From the NCBI GenBank assembly GCA_907165275.2, contig OU015674.1, forward strand, positions 2,232,001 through 2,296,000: a stretch of 64,000 bases of DNA. Direction: 5' to 3'. This DNA is from Zygaena filipendulae. Taxonomy: Eukaryota; Arthropoda; Insecta; Lepidoptera; Zygaenidae. A program made the translations under genes and the position numbers. Below, one piece after another: positions 1 to 11,578 of this stretch; the stretch's first letter is position 1, and every line of letters starts with the position of its first letter. Below the pieces are notes generated by a model. It was not told the DNA's origin and did no database searches. It was given only the letters and a program-made list of their open reading frames with translations.

Positions 1-95
1 CTGTAAAGAGGTCAATTCTGTACATTAAATATATATTCAAAATTAATATTGGAGGATGAATGGTGATCGATACTGATGCCAAAAATGCAATCAGT

Positions 96-300
96 GAATT
101 TTTTGTCTCTGTCCGTCTGTCTGTCTGTCTGTATGTGCACGCATGGATCAAAAACTACTGAAGGAATTTTAACCAAACTTGGTACGATTGTAGTCCATAT
201 TCCTGGGCAGGTTATAGGCTATATAACATAACGCTAAGACACATAGGAGCTGAGCAGTGAGTATAAATTTGAAGCAAGTCGGATGAAAATGCGCTTTCGA
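96..300 (+). repeat. (CTGT)n-headed dispersed repeat body
   Basis: A CTGT microsatellite (about 108-133) is followed by a segment containing AAAAACTACTGAAGGAATTTTAACC. That wording matches the usual body of lepidopteran non-autonomous repeats (AAAACTACTGAACGGATTTT). It runs directly into a CTAG-family copy and may be the front half of a chimeric element. I infer this from wording shared with other copies in the window. Confidence 0.45.
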
Positions 301-313
301 GCTCTTATCCTCG

Positions 314-475
314 CATACGTTTACTCAATCACGCAAAAACGGCTGAACGGATTTGGATGAAGTTTGGCATGCATGTTGTCAGAGGGGTACGGAGAAGGAC
401 ATAGGGTGCTTTTTATCCCGGAATTTCCGCGGGGACTCCGAAATTACCGTGGGTGAAACCGCGGGGCACAGCTAG
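314..475 (+). mobile_element. CTAG-family Helitron-like element, right half
   Basis: The copy contains CAATCACGCAAAAACGGCTG, then ACATAGGGTGCTTTTTATCC, then the terminal module with GGTGAAACCGCGGGGCACAG and the CTAG end. The usual left end (TACTAATATTATAAATG) is missing and replaced by the CTGT-headed segment upstream. The terminal stem-loop plus CTAG is what known Helitron ends look like, and no coding capacity is present. Confidence 0.7.
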
Positions 476-762
476 TATAAAAATAATAGCTTTTTAATAT
501 TTATTTATTAATTGGTACACCAACAACTAAGCACATACCCACAGTTATAAAACTTTCATTATACGCTAATTAATTGGACATCATTGTATGTAACAATGTA
601 GGTACATGAACAAAATTTCACAAAACCGATTTTGTCACAACTTCGCGGGAGTACCTACAAAAATTGATACGAGATGCGGGACCAGCTGTTTGGTGAACCG
701 CAAGGCACGGCTATTAATATAATATGTTTATAAATTTAAAAAAGTCGGCTTCCATACAAGTG

Positions 763-830
763 GAGCGTGCCCGGGTGGGCGAGGGGAGGGGGACGGCCGC
801 CGCGGGGCGCCGCCAGCCAAGACTCGTTTC
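763..830 (+). other. G-rich island
   Basis: A sharply GC-rich patch in AT-rich surroundings, with runs such as GAGGGGAGGGGGACGG and CGCGGGGCGC. The 72-codon ORF crossing it (724-942) is arginine/alanine-rich because of base composition and is not treated as a gene. It is one of about 15 plus-strand G-rich islands in the window. Confidence 0.5.
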
Positions 831-1129
831 TATAAATCTGCCTTATCACAAAAATGTACCTACAACCGTTCTTTGTCTCTCTATATACGCCTGCATACTA
901 GCGATGCGGCCCCGGCGCTGCCTGAATTTATTATACGGTTAAATGTAAAGAAATTTGGTTTCTTTTTTAGTTACACACACTTTAAGATTCAAGTTCTTTT
1001 TTTTAACTAATATTATAAAAAGATATGATTTACAGATTTTTTGTTCGTTTGTAATGGATAAACTCTACATCTACTACTATTATTTGACAGATTTTAAAAA
1101 TACCTTTACTCATATGAATGATACTTAGC

Positions 1130-1204
1130 GACGGGGTATTTTTATCTTAGAATACTCGCGGGAACTCCGAAATTAACGTGAGTGAAAGCGTGGGGCATCG
1201 ACTA
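1130..1204 (+). mobile_element. CTAG-family terminal fragment, decayed
   Basis: It retains GGGTATTTTTATC, CTCGCGGGAACTCCGAAATT and GTGAGTGAAAGCGTGGGGCA, recognisable as the right-hand module. Mutations include the terminal CTAG now reading CTAT. Only the right end survives. Confidence 0.6.
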
Positions 1205-1917
1205 TTAAATGTTTTTAAAATCACAGTTTATTTTGTAGAGTCAAAAGTCATCAGGTAAACTATTATAGCACCGCTCAGACTCGTTCTAGAAATTTTGATA
1301 GAGACAAACAGTAAAGGCAAATAATTTTGTGGATACCTACGATTTGCACCAAAAATCTCGTATCAGTCAAATATCTTCAAACAGCTTGAATTAAAATCCA
1401 AATTTGATAGGAGTTGAAATTTAAATTTGAAGTTTCACACAAATATTTACTTCTGCCTGTAATATAAACATTTTTTTGTCAGACGTCCTACACGTAGAGT
1501 TATTTTATGATAATATTTAAATATAGAGATCTGACCTGATATAATATCACATTATATTTTGTTAATTACGCGGGGCTTGAACGCGATGTTTTTTATTACC
1601 TTTCTACAAAATATAAGGTGCTCAAAAAATATATTGTGTTTTTCTTAACAAAATATAATGTGCTCAAAACGCGGAAATTTAAAAACTTTAATATCACATT
1701 AGTAAAAGAAAATACAAAAATAATACGAAACTTTTCATATCGCTAAAGTACCTATCTAAAACGAATTTTAATAGATATGTATGTAGTTAAATACGGGTAT
1801 ACCTTTTATAATGGTATGGTAGGTACGTATCAAATTATATTATATTTTAATAACATCCCAAAATTAAAAATAAAACGTGGCAGGTAAAAGAAAAGTGGGC
1901 TCCCTTGCGAAGTGAGA

Positions 1918-2005
1918 CCGAGATATGGGCGGGGGGGCGACGCCGGGGGTGAGGCGCGAGGGGGGGCCGGTAAGAGCATTTTTCTCCCTTATATTATAAG
2001 GGAGA
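1918..2005 (+). other. G-rich island with adjacent 11-bp palindrome
   Basis: A run of G tracts (GGGCGGGGGGGCGACG, GCGAGGGGGGGCCGG) is followed by a near-perfect palindrome at 1983-2005: TCTCCCTTATA, one T, then TATAAGGGAGA. The G tracts satisfy the four-run pattern of a potential G-quadruplex on the plus strand. No coding or RNA gene is evident. Confidence 0.5.
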
Positions 2006-2517
2006 GGCCATTGTTTTCAGTTTTTGTTGTGGATTCGCATCTCGCAAGTGAATTTTGCAGATAATGCTGGATTAGGGACGGGAGAATGTACTTATCTACT
2101 TCTTTTTATGTATCGTTTTATATAAGTCATTTGGTACTGTGTTAATTAACAAAAGGCTATAGGTACATTAACTTATTTTTTATTTCGTAAGAATATGCAA
2201 TTACTGGTATAATGTAGGTACATATTATGGAGATTCTTTCTAAATAGCTTATCTTCATGATGTTGTTTTAGGATGAACTTTTGCTGCGTGCAATCAATAT
2301 TAAGTTTATCTGTAAACAAGAAAAAGAAAGTTCAAGATACTTAGTTAAATATCTGTAAATCAAATTATTATTCGAGAAATAGATTTAATGTAGGTAATAT
2401 CTGATAGCGCAGAATACGCCGCACGCCATTCGCTCTTTGATTTTTTTTTTAAATCTTAGCCCATAATTGTAACAATTCTTTCGTTAATACAAAGCTACAG
2501 TATCCTTAAGTCAAATA

Positions 2518-2584
2518 GGATACTTTTATAAACCCGAGAGAAATTTGATGTTCGTGCGAGTGAAACCGCGGGCACGAGTGATAG
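2518..2584 (+). mobile_element. CTAG-family terminal fragment, decayed
   Basis: GGATACTTTTATAAACCCG and GAGTGAAACCGCGGGCACGA align with the right-hand module. The central CCCGCGGG palindrome is degraded and the end reads TGATAG instead of CTAG. Confidence 0.5.
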
Positions 2585-2939
2585 TATAAATATTGTATTA
2601 TATTACAAATAAGTACTTTACAGTGTTGAAAGGGGTGTAGCACCACCCGCTATCAAAAACATAATACTTTTTATATACAATAAGATAGGTATACGAGGTG
2701 AATATGCTGGGGGTAAATATATAAAAAAAGTCGATGGTAATTCTGCATTATTGCCACATAATACAAAAAAAATTAAAACTGGCAGAAACCAGTGTCAAAA
2801 CTTTTTGTACCTACCTATAGTATGTAGGTATGAGTATCAAGTTTGCTGTATTAAATTGTGATATTAAATCTTTTAGATTTATTATAATAAAAATATCTCT
2901 GAAGAAATGAACACAAACATTACTCTTTAATTTGAAACC

Positions 2940-2997
2940 AGAGTTACTGATTGGATACCGAAATTCACGCGGGGCAAATCCGCAGTATAACAGCTAG
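2940..2997 (+). mobile_element. CTAG-family terminal fragment
   Basis: A short piece with CCGAAATTCACGCGGGGCAA and ATAACAGCTAG at its end. The stem-loop has lost its usual spacing. Right end only. Confidence 0.5.
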
Positions 2998-3403
2998 TAT
3001 TCAAAACAATACAATTTATAAATAATTATTACAAGTATGTAGATTTATGAAAAGGTCGTACCTCGCAGACTTTATATTATGTAGGTACGTATTTATAAAC
3101 TCTCTTAACTTATTACATGACAAAAAAGTCCCTTTGTGGGGTATCTGTAAAAAAGTATACGCGTACACAAACCACCTTCTGAGTTAAGCACTCCCTCCAA
3201 GTGCGAGGGATGGAGGGAAAGACCAACCCTCCCTCGTAATTGGTGGAGTGGATGCGAAGTTAGCGTCGTGGATTAAAAATTTATTCCTCTTTTTTTGGAC
3301 GGAAGAAAATCTACTGGAAATGGAAGCCGTAGGGCTTGCCATAGACATTTGTTTTTTTTTTTTTAATTTGTTTGGATCATCTACCTTAACTTTATGGCTC
3401 CAC

Positions 3404-3617
3404 TACATTATCGCCGAGTACAGACGATTATGCGCGAGCACGACAGTGTAGAGGGCATACCCGGCTGTACTCGCCGATCATCGTCTATGATCGCCTGCGA
3501 CCCGTGAATTGTCGGTTTTTGGGCACGCATCAAAGGGAATCGCCTGTGGTTGCGTTGAGGTGTCCAACTTATCGCCGATCACACTATCACACGACCAACG
3601 ATCATCGGCGATAATGT
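3404..3617. mobile_element. Palindromic MITE with ACATTATCGCCGA ends
   Basis: The left end TACATTATCGCCGAG is the inverse of the right end TCGGCGATAATGTA. The motif TCGCCGATCA or its complement recurs inside (near 3470, 3570 and 3600). At about 215 bp, with inverted ends and higher GC than its surroundings, it fits a non-autonomous DNA transposon. The 67-codon ORF at 3248-3451 overlaps the left end and is not believed. Superfamily unknown; no transposase is present. Confidence 0.6.
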
Positions 3618-4372
3618 ATATCTCCTCATCTCATATAAAACAGTAGCAGCTTGTGACAGTATCGAGACTCGCAAGTGAATTTGTATTGGGATGAAGTATC
3701 TTGTGGCCATTTTAGCACTTTTTGTTTATTTTGTACTTAAAAAAAACCAAGAAAAACAGCTATTTTTAACAGTTTATCTCTTGTGTATTGCAGCGAAAGG
3801 ATCGATACAACTGTCAAAATAAATGGATAAAACTAGATAAAACTACATATTAAAATGCAGATAAATATTTAACCCATCAAATCTCTCTATTAATTAATTA
3901 ATAAGAATTTGAAGATTTATTTTCGAATGTACTCAGTTTTTTTAGCAATAAATGGTTTTTTATTCATTTTTTTAACTAACCTTACTAATCCCTACACAAA
4001 TTCCCTTTAGAGACTAGGTACTCAGAAAGCTTCATAGAATTTAAACAAGTAAATTAAATATTTTACATTCGAGTCGACTCCACGTCTTTCCGAGATCCCG
4101 TTCTAATGGAAAAAAAGGATGGAAATTTTGGCGGCATCCTTTTAATATTTTTTTCATTAAAGTTTTTAATATTAATGGAAAGGTATCGGAGTTACCTCCG
4201 ACGTCCCTAATTATTTTTCCGGCCTCTCATTTTCCGCCCGGCCTGCCATGGTTGCGCAGTAGAAAGATATTTTTAGGAGACCGCGTTTCAAAACTGTAAG
4301 CACTAAAACCAAAAAGCAAAAAAGCATTCGAAAAATATCGGTTACGCGTTTGCTGCTGGTTTTCATCAGAAT

Positions 4373-4413
4373 TATCTTTTACACTAGCTGTGCTGTGGCT
4401 AGTGTAAAAGATA
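4373..4413. repeat. Perfect 16-bp inverted repeat, 9-nt spacer
   Basis: Left arm 4373-4388 (TATCTTTTACACTAGC), spacer TGTGCTGTG, right arm 4398-4413 (GCTAGTGTAAAAGATA), with no mismatch. The spacer resembles the outward start of a CTAG-family copy (CTAGCTGTGC), so the hairpin may mark an aborted or inverted insertion of that family. Such perfection in old, decayed DNA suggests a recent event. Confidence 0.75.
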
Positions 4414-4425
4414 GCTGTGGTCCCG

Positions 4426-4611
4426 TAACGTGTTAAAAGATAAGAAAGTTTTTATCCCGGAATTCCTGCGGGAACTCCGGAATTGATGCGGGGAACAGCT
4501 TATCACCGTAAACTACTTACTATGAGGGGTATAAAGGACATAGAGTACTTTATTCTCGGAATTCCCGCGGGAACTCCGAAATTCGCGGATGAAATCGCGG
4601 GAGACAGCTAG
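4426..4611 (+). mobile_element. CTAG-family tandem double terminus
   Basis: Two right-hand modules lie in series. The first ends GATGCGGGGAACAGCTTAT near 4503 and the second ends ATCGCGGGAGACAGCTAG at 4611. The same junction (AACTGCTTATCACCGTAAAC in this orientation) appears inverted at 37718-37800, so this double-ended form is itself a mobile subfamily and not a chance tandem. Confidence 0.7.
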
Positions 4612-4677
4612 TAATTTATATATTAAATCACGCGTGTGAAATCTCGGAGATCAGATGGTTTATCTACATATACTAAT

Positions 4678-4854
4678 ACTAACTGTGCTCCGCGGTTTCA
4701 CCCGCCGTAATTTTGGAGTTCCCGCGGGAATTTCGGAATAAAAAGTACCTTAATTCAAATTTCAAATTTCATCCAAATCCGTTCAGCCGTTTTTGCGTGA
4801 TTGAGTAACAAACATCCAAACATCCACACTTTCATATTTATAATATTAGTAGGA
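4678..4854 (-). mobile_element. CTAG-family element, near full length
   Basis: On the minus strand it starts at TACTAATATTATAAATATG and contains the CAATCACGCAAAAACGGCTG block. It ends with CCGCGGGAACTCC and GGTGAAACCGCGGAGCACAG. The CTAG terminus has decayed to TTAG (CTAA on the plus strand). It is a compact copy of about 177 bp and a good family representative. Confidence 0.75.
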
Positions 4855-6460
4855 TAAGTTTGCAAATTGTGATTTTGCGAGATAATAAATAATATAAGTA
4901 AGTATTACCTAACTAAGGTACAACCCTAGTACCAGGAATTATCCATTGAAATTCATATTATTATAAAAAGTGGCCCTGACGAAAGCTTAAATTCGAATAG
5001 GTAAATACGGACCCTTTCTAAATAATGACGTATCGCTCTTGGCCGGTTTCTTTTCATCTGTTTGCATAAAAAAACAAAAATTCAAAGGTACGCTGGTGTA
5101 TTAAAATTAATTTGTTTCATGCACTGTCTGCCGTCTCTCAGTATATTTTGTGAAATGTAAGATTTTTTTCACGGTCCAACGGGTTTTTGTTTTGTGTATT
5201 TTTTTTGTGCTGATAAATCCGTATGAATATAATGAAAGAAAAAAACCGAATAAAAAAGTTCATGGGTATATTTGTTACCATTTAACTCAGTAACGGCAGA
5301 ATGGATCCTTATGAAATTTGTTGTAATAAATTGCTAATTTAATTATGTGCTATTAGTACCTAGATTATATTGATTATTCAGATATTGTTTAGAATAGCAA
5401 TAGTCATTCCATACAATATCAGGTACTAGGCAATGTATAAAATCAAATTGAAATATTATAAGTAAACACAAATATACAATTATACATTTTAAAAGGCCAT
5501 TTTAAAAATCATACAATAATTTTATAAATAGATAAAATTGGAACCACTAAGTTTACATAAAGAGAGTATTTTATTGTTTTATGACACATTCAAATCCGAA
5601 TTATTTACTTTATTGCCTAAAATAAATATAAAAACATACAAACAAGAAGATAGAGCAAAACGAGAATGAGAATGTTGATGAATTTTCTAATTGAGGTTAC
5701 CACTACCGCCATCTAGCAATGAGTAGCAAGAGCTTCGGAATATTTAACTCAAAGCTTGAAGTAAAAAGTCTTTGCGAAAATATAAAATAAAAAAATAATA
5801 AAAGTAAAATAATTAATATATTTTACTATTTTTTGTTATTATTGGTTTTCTTTTTTATTTTGATAGGACGACGACTCAAAGCATTAAGAATATTTTTTAG
5901 TGTTTAGTGACATCTATGATCGAGTAGAATTACTGTTGTGTATCACGACTTTCCGAATTTTATATGCAGGTAAAATTCGAAAATCGTGTATCTAATAAAA
6001 ACAAAGACATTGAATGTAAGTATATATTGTGATTAGTTATTAAAATTATTTAATGGACAATTAATAAACTGTTCTCTTTATGAGCAATTCGGTCACCATG
6101 AATAAACCCTACCTTTTCAAACACTAAAAAGGGAATATAGGTACTTTGTTATTTATAAAATCATGCCTACCTATAATTAGTAATTTTGTATTATGATCTG
6201 TTAAAATAAGTATTCCAGGCAATATTTTTATATTTTTTTTTATAAATTCCAGAAATATACTTGTGACGTTATCTCCGTTCAATAAATAAAATGTAAATAA
6301 CATGTAGCATTATGTTTTGTACGCCTTTCGACACACCAAAAAAAAACTTCCAAGAAATCCAATCTTAAAATGAAATAATATCTCAATCTTGGGTGTAAGT
6401 AGGATGACTCTTATACATATAGAGTGGTGGTGGCTTAGCTATAAATATAGGTAGTCTCTT
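4855..6460. other. AT-rich unique stretch
   Basis: No gene is seen. The interval is AT-rich with poly-A/T tracts. It holds two short modules of a dispersed repeat, GCCATCTAGCAATGAGTAGC near 5708 and GACATCTATGATCGAGTAGA near 5909. No ORF exceeds about 60 codons. Confidence 0.5.
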
Positions 6461-6461
6461 A

Positions 6462-6680
6462 TTCAGATTCAGAGGGTGAGTCAGGGTTCAGTTCAAAGCT
6501 CTTGCCCACCGCTCTTTTCTGATCTATGCAGAAATCAAACCGACTACCAAAGGCTTTACCATGAAGGAATATATCGTGAGGAAATATTAGAAAACATTTT
6601 AAAAAGTGTGTAAACTGAAGGCCACCAAACTGCACTGGGCCCACATAGTGGTCCCACTTGGCACATCCCCTTAAATTTAG
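6462..6680. mobile_element. SINE-like fragment
   Basis: The wording AAGGAATATATCGTGAGGAA, then AAACTGCACTGGGCCCACAT and GTGGTCCCACTT, resembles a very common lepidopteran short retroposon in which a 'cctcacgatgtt' box lies beside a 'tgggcccagtgcag' box. The minus-strand 61-codon ORF here is an artefact of that sequence. No tRNA-like promoter or poly-A tail can be pointed to, so this is a partial copy recognised from family wording only. Confidence 0.45.
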
Positions 6681-6689
6681 GGTAGGCCT

Positions 6690-9160
6690 GTGTCCTATGC
6701 TGTAAATAATGTGCGCTCGGGCCTACCTTAACGCTTTCCAGATAGGTATGCTATCAATAGCTAAATTATAGTTTTGAAATCCATGTACTTTATGTTTTTA
6801 AACATGTTTCTTTTCATGTCATATTAGCTTAGTCAAGGAAATCGATCCGTCCACATTTTAAATTTATTCCAATACCGGTTTCCTGATAAGTTTATAGGTT
6901 TACTAAGTGACAGAAGCATCTTGATGCAATCTTGGATCAAAATTAAATGCTCGATCTTAAAACAAAATGACTGGTGAATAAAAAAAACCTATCGGTTTAA
7001 AAACAATAAACATTTGTAAACAGGTGAATAGAATTTATAATCCCTCGCTCGACGCGCTTCCCGCTTCGCCGCGCGTCAATCGAGTTTTTTTCTCAAAGCT
7101 TCAAGCTTTTGTGAAAAAACCGTTTTCATTTCCCCTTTCGGAGCGTTTTTCATAAGTTTTTTAGGATACCGTTGGAAGAAGAAAAAAACTCAAATTCGAA
7201 TGTTTGTCTTGAAAATAGGGCACAGTAGGCGCTAACGCGCTTTTAATTATTTTTGTACTTTAAGAAATGTCTATATTTTAGGCAGTGGTAGGCAGACACC
7301 ATTGGCTTTATTTATCCTTGGCATACCTCTTATAATATACAGTATCAGTTTTATCTGTACAGTGTACAGATAAATATATCTCTTATAAATTATGTTCTCG
7401 GTCAGTATCTCTGATAGAACTTCGAATGCTTTTATTGTAATTCGAAAGTAATGCTATCTTTTATCTGCCAAGTTTTATCGACAGAACCCTTCTCTAACAG
7501 ACATTGATATTATTTTTTCCCGACCTTTTCCAATTACGTCCCGCGCGGTTGAACATCATCGAGTGACGTATATATCGTTGCCTTTTTTTTTTCAATTTAT
7601 CTTTTTTCGCAACATTCAAGCGGATTTTTCGCTTATTTGCTCGCTTCATTGGCTTGTAAGTGAGATGGGATGAAGGGTAGTATTTTTTGTTCTCTTTTGT
7701 GCTTTTTTTATTATCAAAATGAGGGTTTGATGCGATATTGGATTTGGGTCACGCGTACTTTGATGTATTCTGAGGAATTTTATGCTATTACAGCGCCAGT
7801 ATAAATACCGGATTTATTGCGGACTATTTTATTAGTGTTTGTGGTGACATCTGCTGTCGAATAGTTTACTTATTAATTCATTCTTACAAAAAAAGTTAGA
7901 CAACGAAGTATTTCGAGCATTTCTGCTAAAATGGCTTAATTATGCCAAAGATTTAAGCTAAGTAAGCTAAGATAAAGTACCGGAAAACTTTGACTATAAC
8001 AACTTGTTGGACCAGTGACATCTAGTGCCCAATAGCAGAAATAGAATTCTTATAAGAATAATAATTATAATAATTCTTCTTATTAGAACAATCATGACTT
8101 CGTTTTTATCGAATGCGTATTTTTAGCATGTGTCCTAATTAGACTATTGTGAACAAAACGCAAATTGTAGGTAAGTTGTAAAAATATTTAGCTTGTTTCA
8201 TGAGGATTTAAAAACGGCGTTTATACTCCCATAGTCCCATAAGACCAGTGTAGGTAATAATTAAAACCACTTACAATTTTTTTCAACCGCCCCTAAACAC
8301 TGGTTGCTTCAGCAAAAACAAGGGAATTGTCCGTGAGTCTTCATTACGACTCGGTGCGAGGGGATGAGCAGGAAAATGGTTTTTTAAGTGGCGCCTCTCC
8401 CGTGCTGCGTGATTTATTGTAAGAACACCGGCGCTGGGCTCATCAGTGTGGAGACCACTTTATTTTTATTGTTTTTATTTGGGTGCGAATTGAATTTTCA
8501 AAATCATAATGTCAAGATCAACATCTTAAGAATAGACATCGTCTATATTTTGTTTAAATAATAATACCTATTTATTCTGACATTTACCAGTATTATATTG
8601 AAATTTAATTTTATTGTATATTCTTGACGATCATTTGACATATTATGCAATGTAATTTTGAATTTGATAATGTGAAATAAATTAATCTAATCTAATTTTA
8701 TTCGAATGAGAGAAGCATTTTGTCAAAACCATTCAGATTCCAGAAATTGCACCCTACACTCAAACTTTTTTTAAATATTATTATCTCATAACGTTATGTT
8801 TTCTGTTTGTAGCTTTCATTATTATTTTATGTTTCATAAGGTCACTAATTTGACATTTATTTACCTTGGCATACCTAGGTTGAATCGGTTACACGCACTT
8901 CTGCAACAGCTATCAGCCATTTTGTATCAATCATGCAGTCAGATCATGTTCTCATGGCGTAAAAACTTACGTGTACCTACCTACTTAATTTGAAGATTAA
9001 AATTACACTGTTTGTCTGTAGCAGGCATTTGCATAGAATCTGTTATCAAGAATAAGCCTATCAGTATCAAATATCACCTGAGTATTTCCAAAATTCCTTA
9101 ATTATGGACCATTAGAAATAAATGAATCATAATACCTATATTGAATGTTTTGACGATCAG
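6690..9160. other. Unique AT-rich stretch with GC patches
   Basis: No gene is seen. A moderately GC-rich block at 7040-7200 (GCTCGACGCGCTTCCCGC) and another at 8285-8460 (TGCGTGATTTATTGTAAGAA) look like unique, possibly conserved non-coding DNA. Further CATCTAG modules occur at 7842 and 8014. A LINE-like AT tail (TAAATTAATCTAATCTAAT) ends near 8696. Confidence 0.4.
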
Positions 9161-9161
9161 A

Positions 9162-9300
9162 TTAAGGCAGTAGGTCACCATGACTACCGCTAATCAAGAG
9201 ATTCCGGGTTCGATTCCCATTCCGGGTGAACTTTTTGTGATGAACACAGGGTTTCACTTTCCAGTCTAGACATGTTTGTGTATCTCTACTATAGTATACT
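9162..9300 (+). mobile_element. tRNA-derived SINE, decayed
   Basis: A pol III B box is visible: GGGTTCGATTCCCATTCCGG at 9206-9225. A degenerate A-box region (GCAGTAGGTCACC) lies upstream. Downstream comes GTGATGAACACAGGGTTTCA with CCAGTCTAGA, a tail also known from lepidopteran tRNA-related SINEs. The arms do not fold into a cloverleaf, so it is not a functional tRNA gene. Confidence 0.6.
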
Positions 9301-9303
9301 ACT

Positions 9304-9741
9304 TACTACTAATATTATAAATGGACGCAGATAAGGAATAACATGTTAACCCACAAAATTAAGTTATTGATTCAGAAGAATTTATTGAGAGTTGGGGAAC
9401 GTTTTTTAATTATGTGTTTGCCTTATTACATTGCTTAAATATGTAACTAAATATTGAACATAAAAAATGTTGACACGAAATGGCGGTATACTTTTTAAAC
9501 ACGATTTACTCAAAATTTCTCCAATGTGGGTTAACACACTATTGCTTATCTATGTCCAAATGTGAAAGTGTGGATGTTTGGACGTTTATTACTCAATCAC
9601 GCAAAAACGGCTGAACGGATTTGGATGAAATTTGACATGCACGTTGGGTGCAGAGAAGAAAAGGACATAGGGTACTTTTTATCCCGGAATTACCGCGGGA
9701 ACTCTGAAATTATCGCGGGTGAAACCGCGGGGCATAGCTAG
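9304..9741 (+). mobile_element. CTAG-family element interrupted by MITE B
   Basis: The left end TACTACTAATATTATAAA joins a MITE at 9322. The element resumes at 9559 with ATGTGAAAGTGTGGATG and ends in GGTGAAACCGCGGGGCATAG plus CTAG at 9741. Removing the MITE restores the family-standard ATTATAAATGTGAAAG, proving nesting and showing that the CTAG element is older than the MITE. Confidence 0.85.
9322..9558 (+). mobile_element. MITE family B, copy 1
   Basis: About 237 bp. The ends are TGGACGCAGATAAGGAATAA and the inverse of TTGCTTATCTATGTCCA, with subterminal TTAACCCACA inverted as TGTGGGTTAACA. The restored host sequence implies a 2-bp duplication (AA) if TGGAC is the terminus. Other copies are at 13717-13944 and 16088-16324. 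It is non-coding, with no transposase. Confidence 0.8.
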
Positions 9742-10240
9742 TATTTAATCATATGTAGAATTTAACACGTTTGCTTGGTTTTCACGGCGCGTGCGGCGCA
9801 AGCATTAAACTTAGTGGGGATCAAGTAAAGCTGTGTTGTGAAGTGTTATTAAAAAAAAGCTACTTCCATGTTATCCCGCGAGGCACTTTTTTTTCGTGGG
9901 CGAGCTGCGAGCCGATGGACTAGCGGCCACTGATTACCGCCCTCGGTGGATCTGTTAATCTGTGGTCTGCACCAGTGTTCCTTTTTTAACACCGCCCGTT
10001 TAGTTAATTTAACGCTTGTTTGTGTCGACGAAACCTATGCTTCTTTTTTAGCGAAGCCAGTGTCATTTTTTTATAGGTAAATGTACAACTATGGAATAAA
10101 AACATTAAAAAGCAAATTGTTTTTGTTTTTGTTACTCCGTGAGTACGTTACGTTAAACTAATGCAGTTAAGCACTAGGTACATTTTGAACATGATAAAGC
10201 TGAATGTATGATTTCAATTACATTAACTTTATGAATTATA
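9742..10240. other. Unique block, GC-richer at 9880-10030
   Basis: No gene is seen. The 9880-10030 part (GAGCCGATGGACTAGCGGCC, CGCCCGTTTAGTTAATTTAA) is more complex and GC-rich than its surroundings and contains homeodomain-type TTAATT cores. It is a candidate conserved non-coding block by composition only. Confidence 0.3.
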
Positions 10241-10243
10241 AGG

Positions 10244-10327
10244 TTGACTGGTAGAGAATGCCTTAGGCATTAAGTACGCCTTTTGTACATAAATGTGCAA
10301 TAAAGTTCTTTAAATAAATAAATAAAT
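10244..10327 (+). mobile_element. LINE 3' tail ending in (AAAT)n
   Basis: GACTGGTAGAGAATGCC and GGCATTAAGTACGCC are followed by TGTGCAATAAAGTTC and (AAAT)n. This is the recognisable 3' end of an abundant lepidopteran non-LTR retrotransposon (CR1/Jockey-like by memory of the tail, not certain). ATGCC/GGCAT pairs around CTTA as a short stem. It is severely 5'-truncated with no ORF left. Confidence 0.6.
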
Positions 10328-10727
10328 TATGCTGCGATTGCATTATAATTTGAATTTTTTTTTCAATAAATTTTAAGTTTACCAAATAATCATCTGAATA
10401 ACTTATCGTTTTCACTCTGTATCTATACATTGACAATAGACATAGACTATACTTAATTTATGACTCAACACAAATTTATGGCTGGAAGTTGTGTGTTGTG
10501 AAATGATAAAAAAACTGTAATAAAAAAGGGATGGTGGGCAAATATATTACTATCTAATGTGATGTGATAAATAGGTATAACACAAACAGCTAAGCACAAA
10601 AAGGGCGTTCCAAGACTCATCTGTAGCGGAGCAAAACATTCCATGTATCACCTGAGATACACAAAGAAAATTCCGAGACTCACATCACTGGGCGCTTTCG
10701 TAGATTTAATTAAAATGTGAACTTGCC

Positions 10728-10798
10728 CCATTTTGACGCCCCCGGGGGCGGGAAGGGGCGCAAGAAATATTGGCAGAGGGAGGGGGCCACGAAGTTTT
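10728..10798 (+). other. G-rich island
   Basis: GCCCCCGGGGGCGGGAAGGG followed by GAGGGAGGGGGCC in AT-rich flanks. The 61-codon ORF starting here is compositional. Confidence 0.45.
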
Positions 10799-11033
10799 TG
10801 GGGCATCGCTAATATAATATTAACATATTATTTACATATCTTATACATTCCATTTACTTTGTTTTTCACGTCGCGAGATATGTTTTATCAGTTGGCCGTT
10901 TCTCAATTTACCCTTTAAGTCTAAAAGCAGTAGAAGTCTATCGGTATACTAATTTAGCTTCCAAAACTTTATTAAAAGAGAATTTGTTGTCGTATCTTCG
11001 TACATTACACAGAAAAATCTATCTACTCGTAAA

Positions 11034-11188
11034 TCCTTACTAATATTATAAATGCGAAGGTGAGTTTGTTTGTTACAATTTCACGGCTAAACGGCTGGGT
11101 TACAGAGAAGGACATAGGGTACTTTTTATCCCGGAATTCCTGCGGGGTCTCCGAAATTACTGTGGGTGTAATCGCGGGAAACAGCTAG
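11034..11188 (+). mobile_element. CTAG-family element
   Basis: The left end TCCTTACTAATATTATAAAT and right end GTAATCGCGGGAAACAGCTAG are intact, with a short body of about 155 bp. It abuts the next copy directly: the CTAG is followed by T and then TCCTACTAAT. Confidence 0.8.
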
Positions 11189-11410
11189 TCCTACTAATAT
11201 TATAAATGCGAAAGTTTGTAAGTAAGTATGGATGGATGGATGGATGGATAGATGCTTGTTACTCTTTCATGCAAAAACTACTGGACGGATTTAAATGAAT
11301 CTTTACAATAATATAGCTTATACATCAGATTAACACATAGGGTACTTTTATCCCGGAATTCCCGCGGGAACTCCGATTTTACTGCAGGTGAAACCTCGGG
11401 GCACAGCTAG
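11189..11410 (+). mobile_element. CTAG-family element in head-to-tail array
   Basis: A second copy begins where the previous one ends. It carries an internal (ATGG)n microsatellite (11227-11250) and the standard AACTACTGGACGGATTT and ACATAGGGTACTTTTATCCC blocks, and ends CACAGCTAG. Tail-to-head joining is expected of elements that insert at AT and provide AT-rich targets at their own ends. Confidence 0.8.
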
Positions 11411-11578
11411 TATATAATATATCCTGGTTCCGTCCTCCTTTTCTGAAGTCAGTTGAAATATGGGTCTGAAAATTGAATTAAACACACCATAGCATTTATA
11501 AAATCTCTATAGGTACTTAGTTATCACGTCGAAACAACTAAAATTCTGCCGTATTTAATTAAGTAAGTATATTAATTA

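Noticed and set aside
9206..9240. tRNA gene suggested by the GGGTTCGATTCCC box
   Set aside because: No A box at the right distance, no acceptor or anticodon stem; the downstream text matches a SINE tail.
11227..11250. (ATGG)n as a CRISPR-like or stand-alone array
   Set aside because: It is the internal microsatellite of a CTAG-family element, and CRISPR arrays are not expected in an insect genome.
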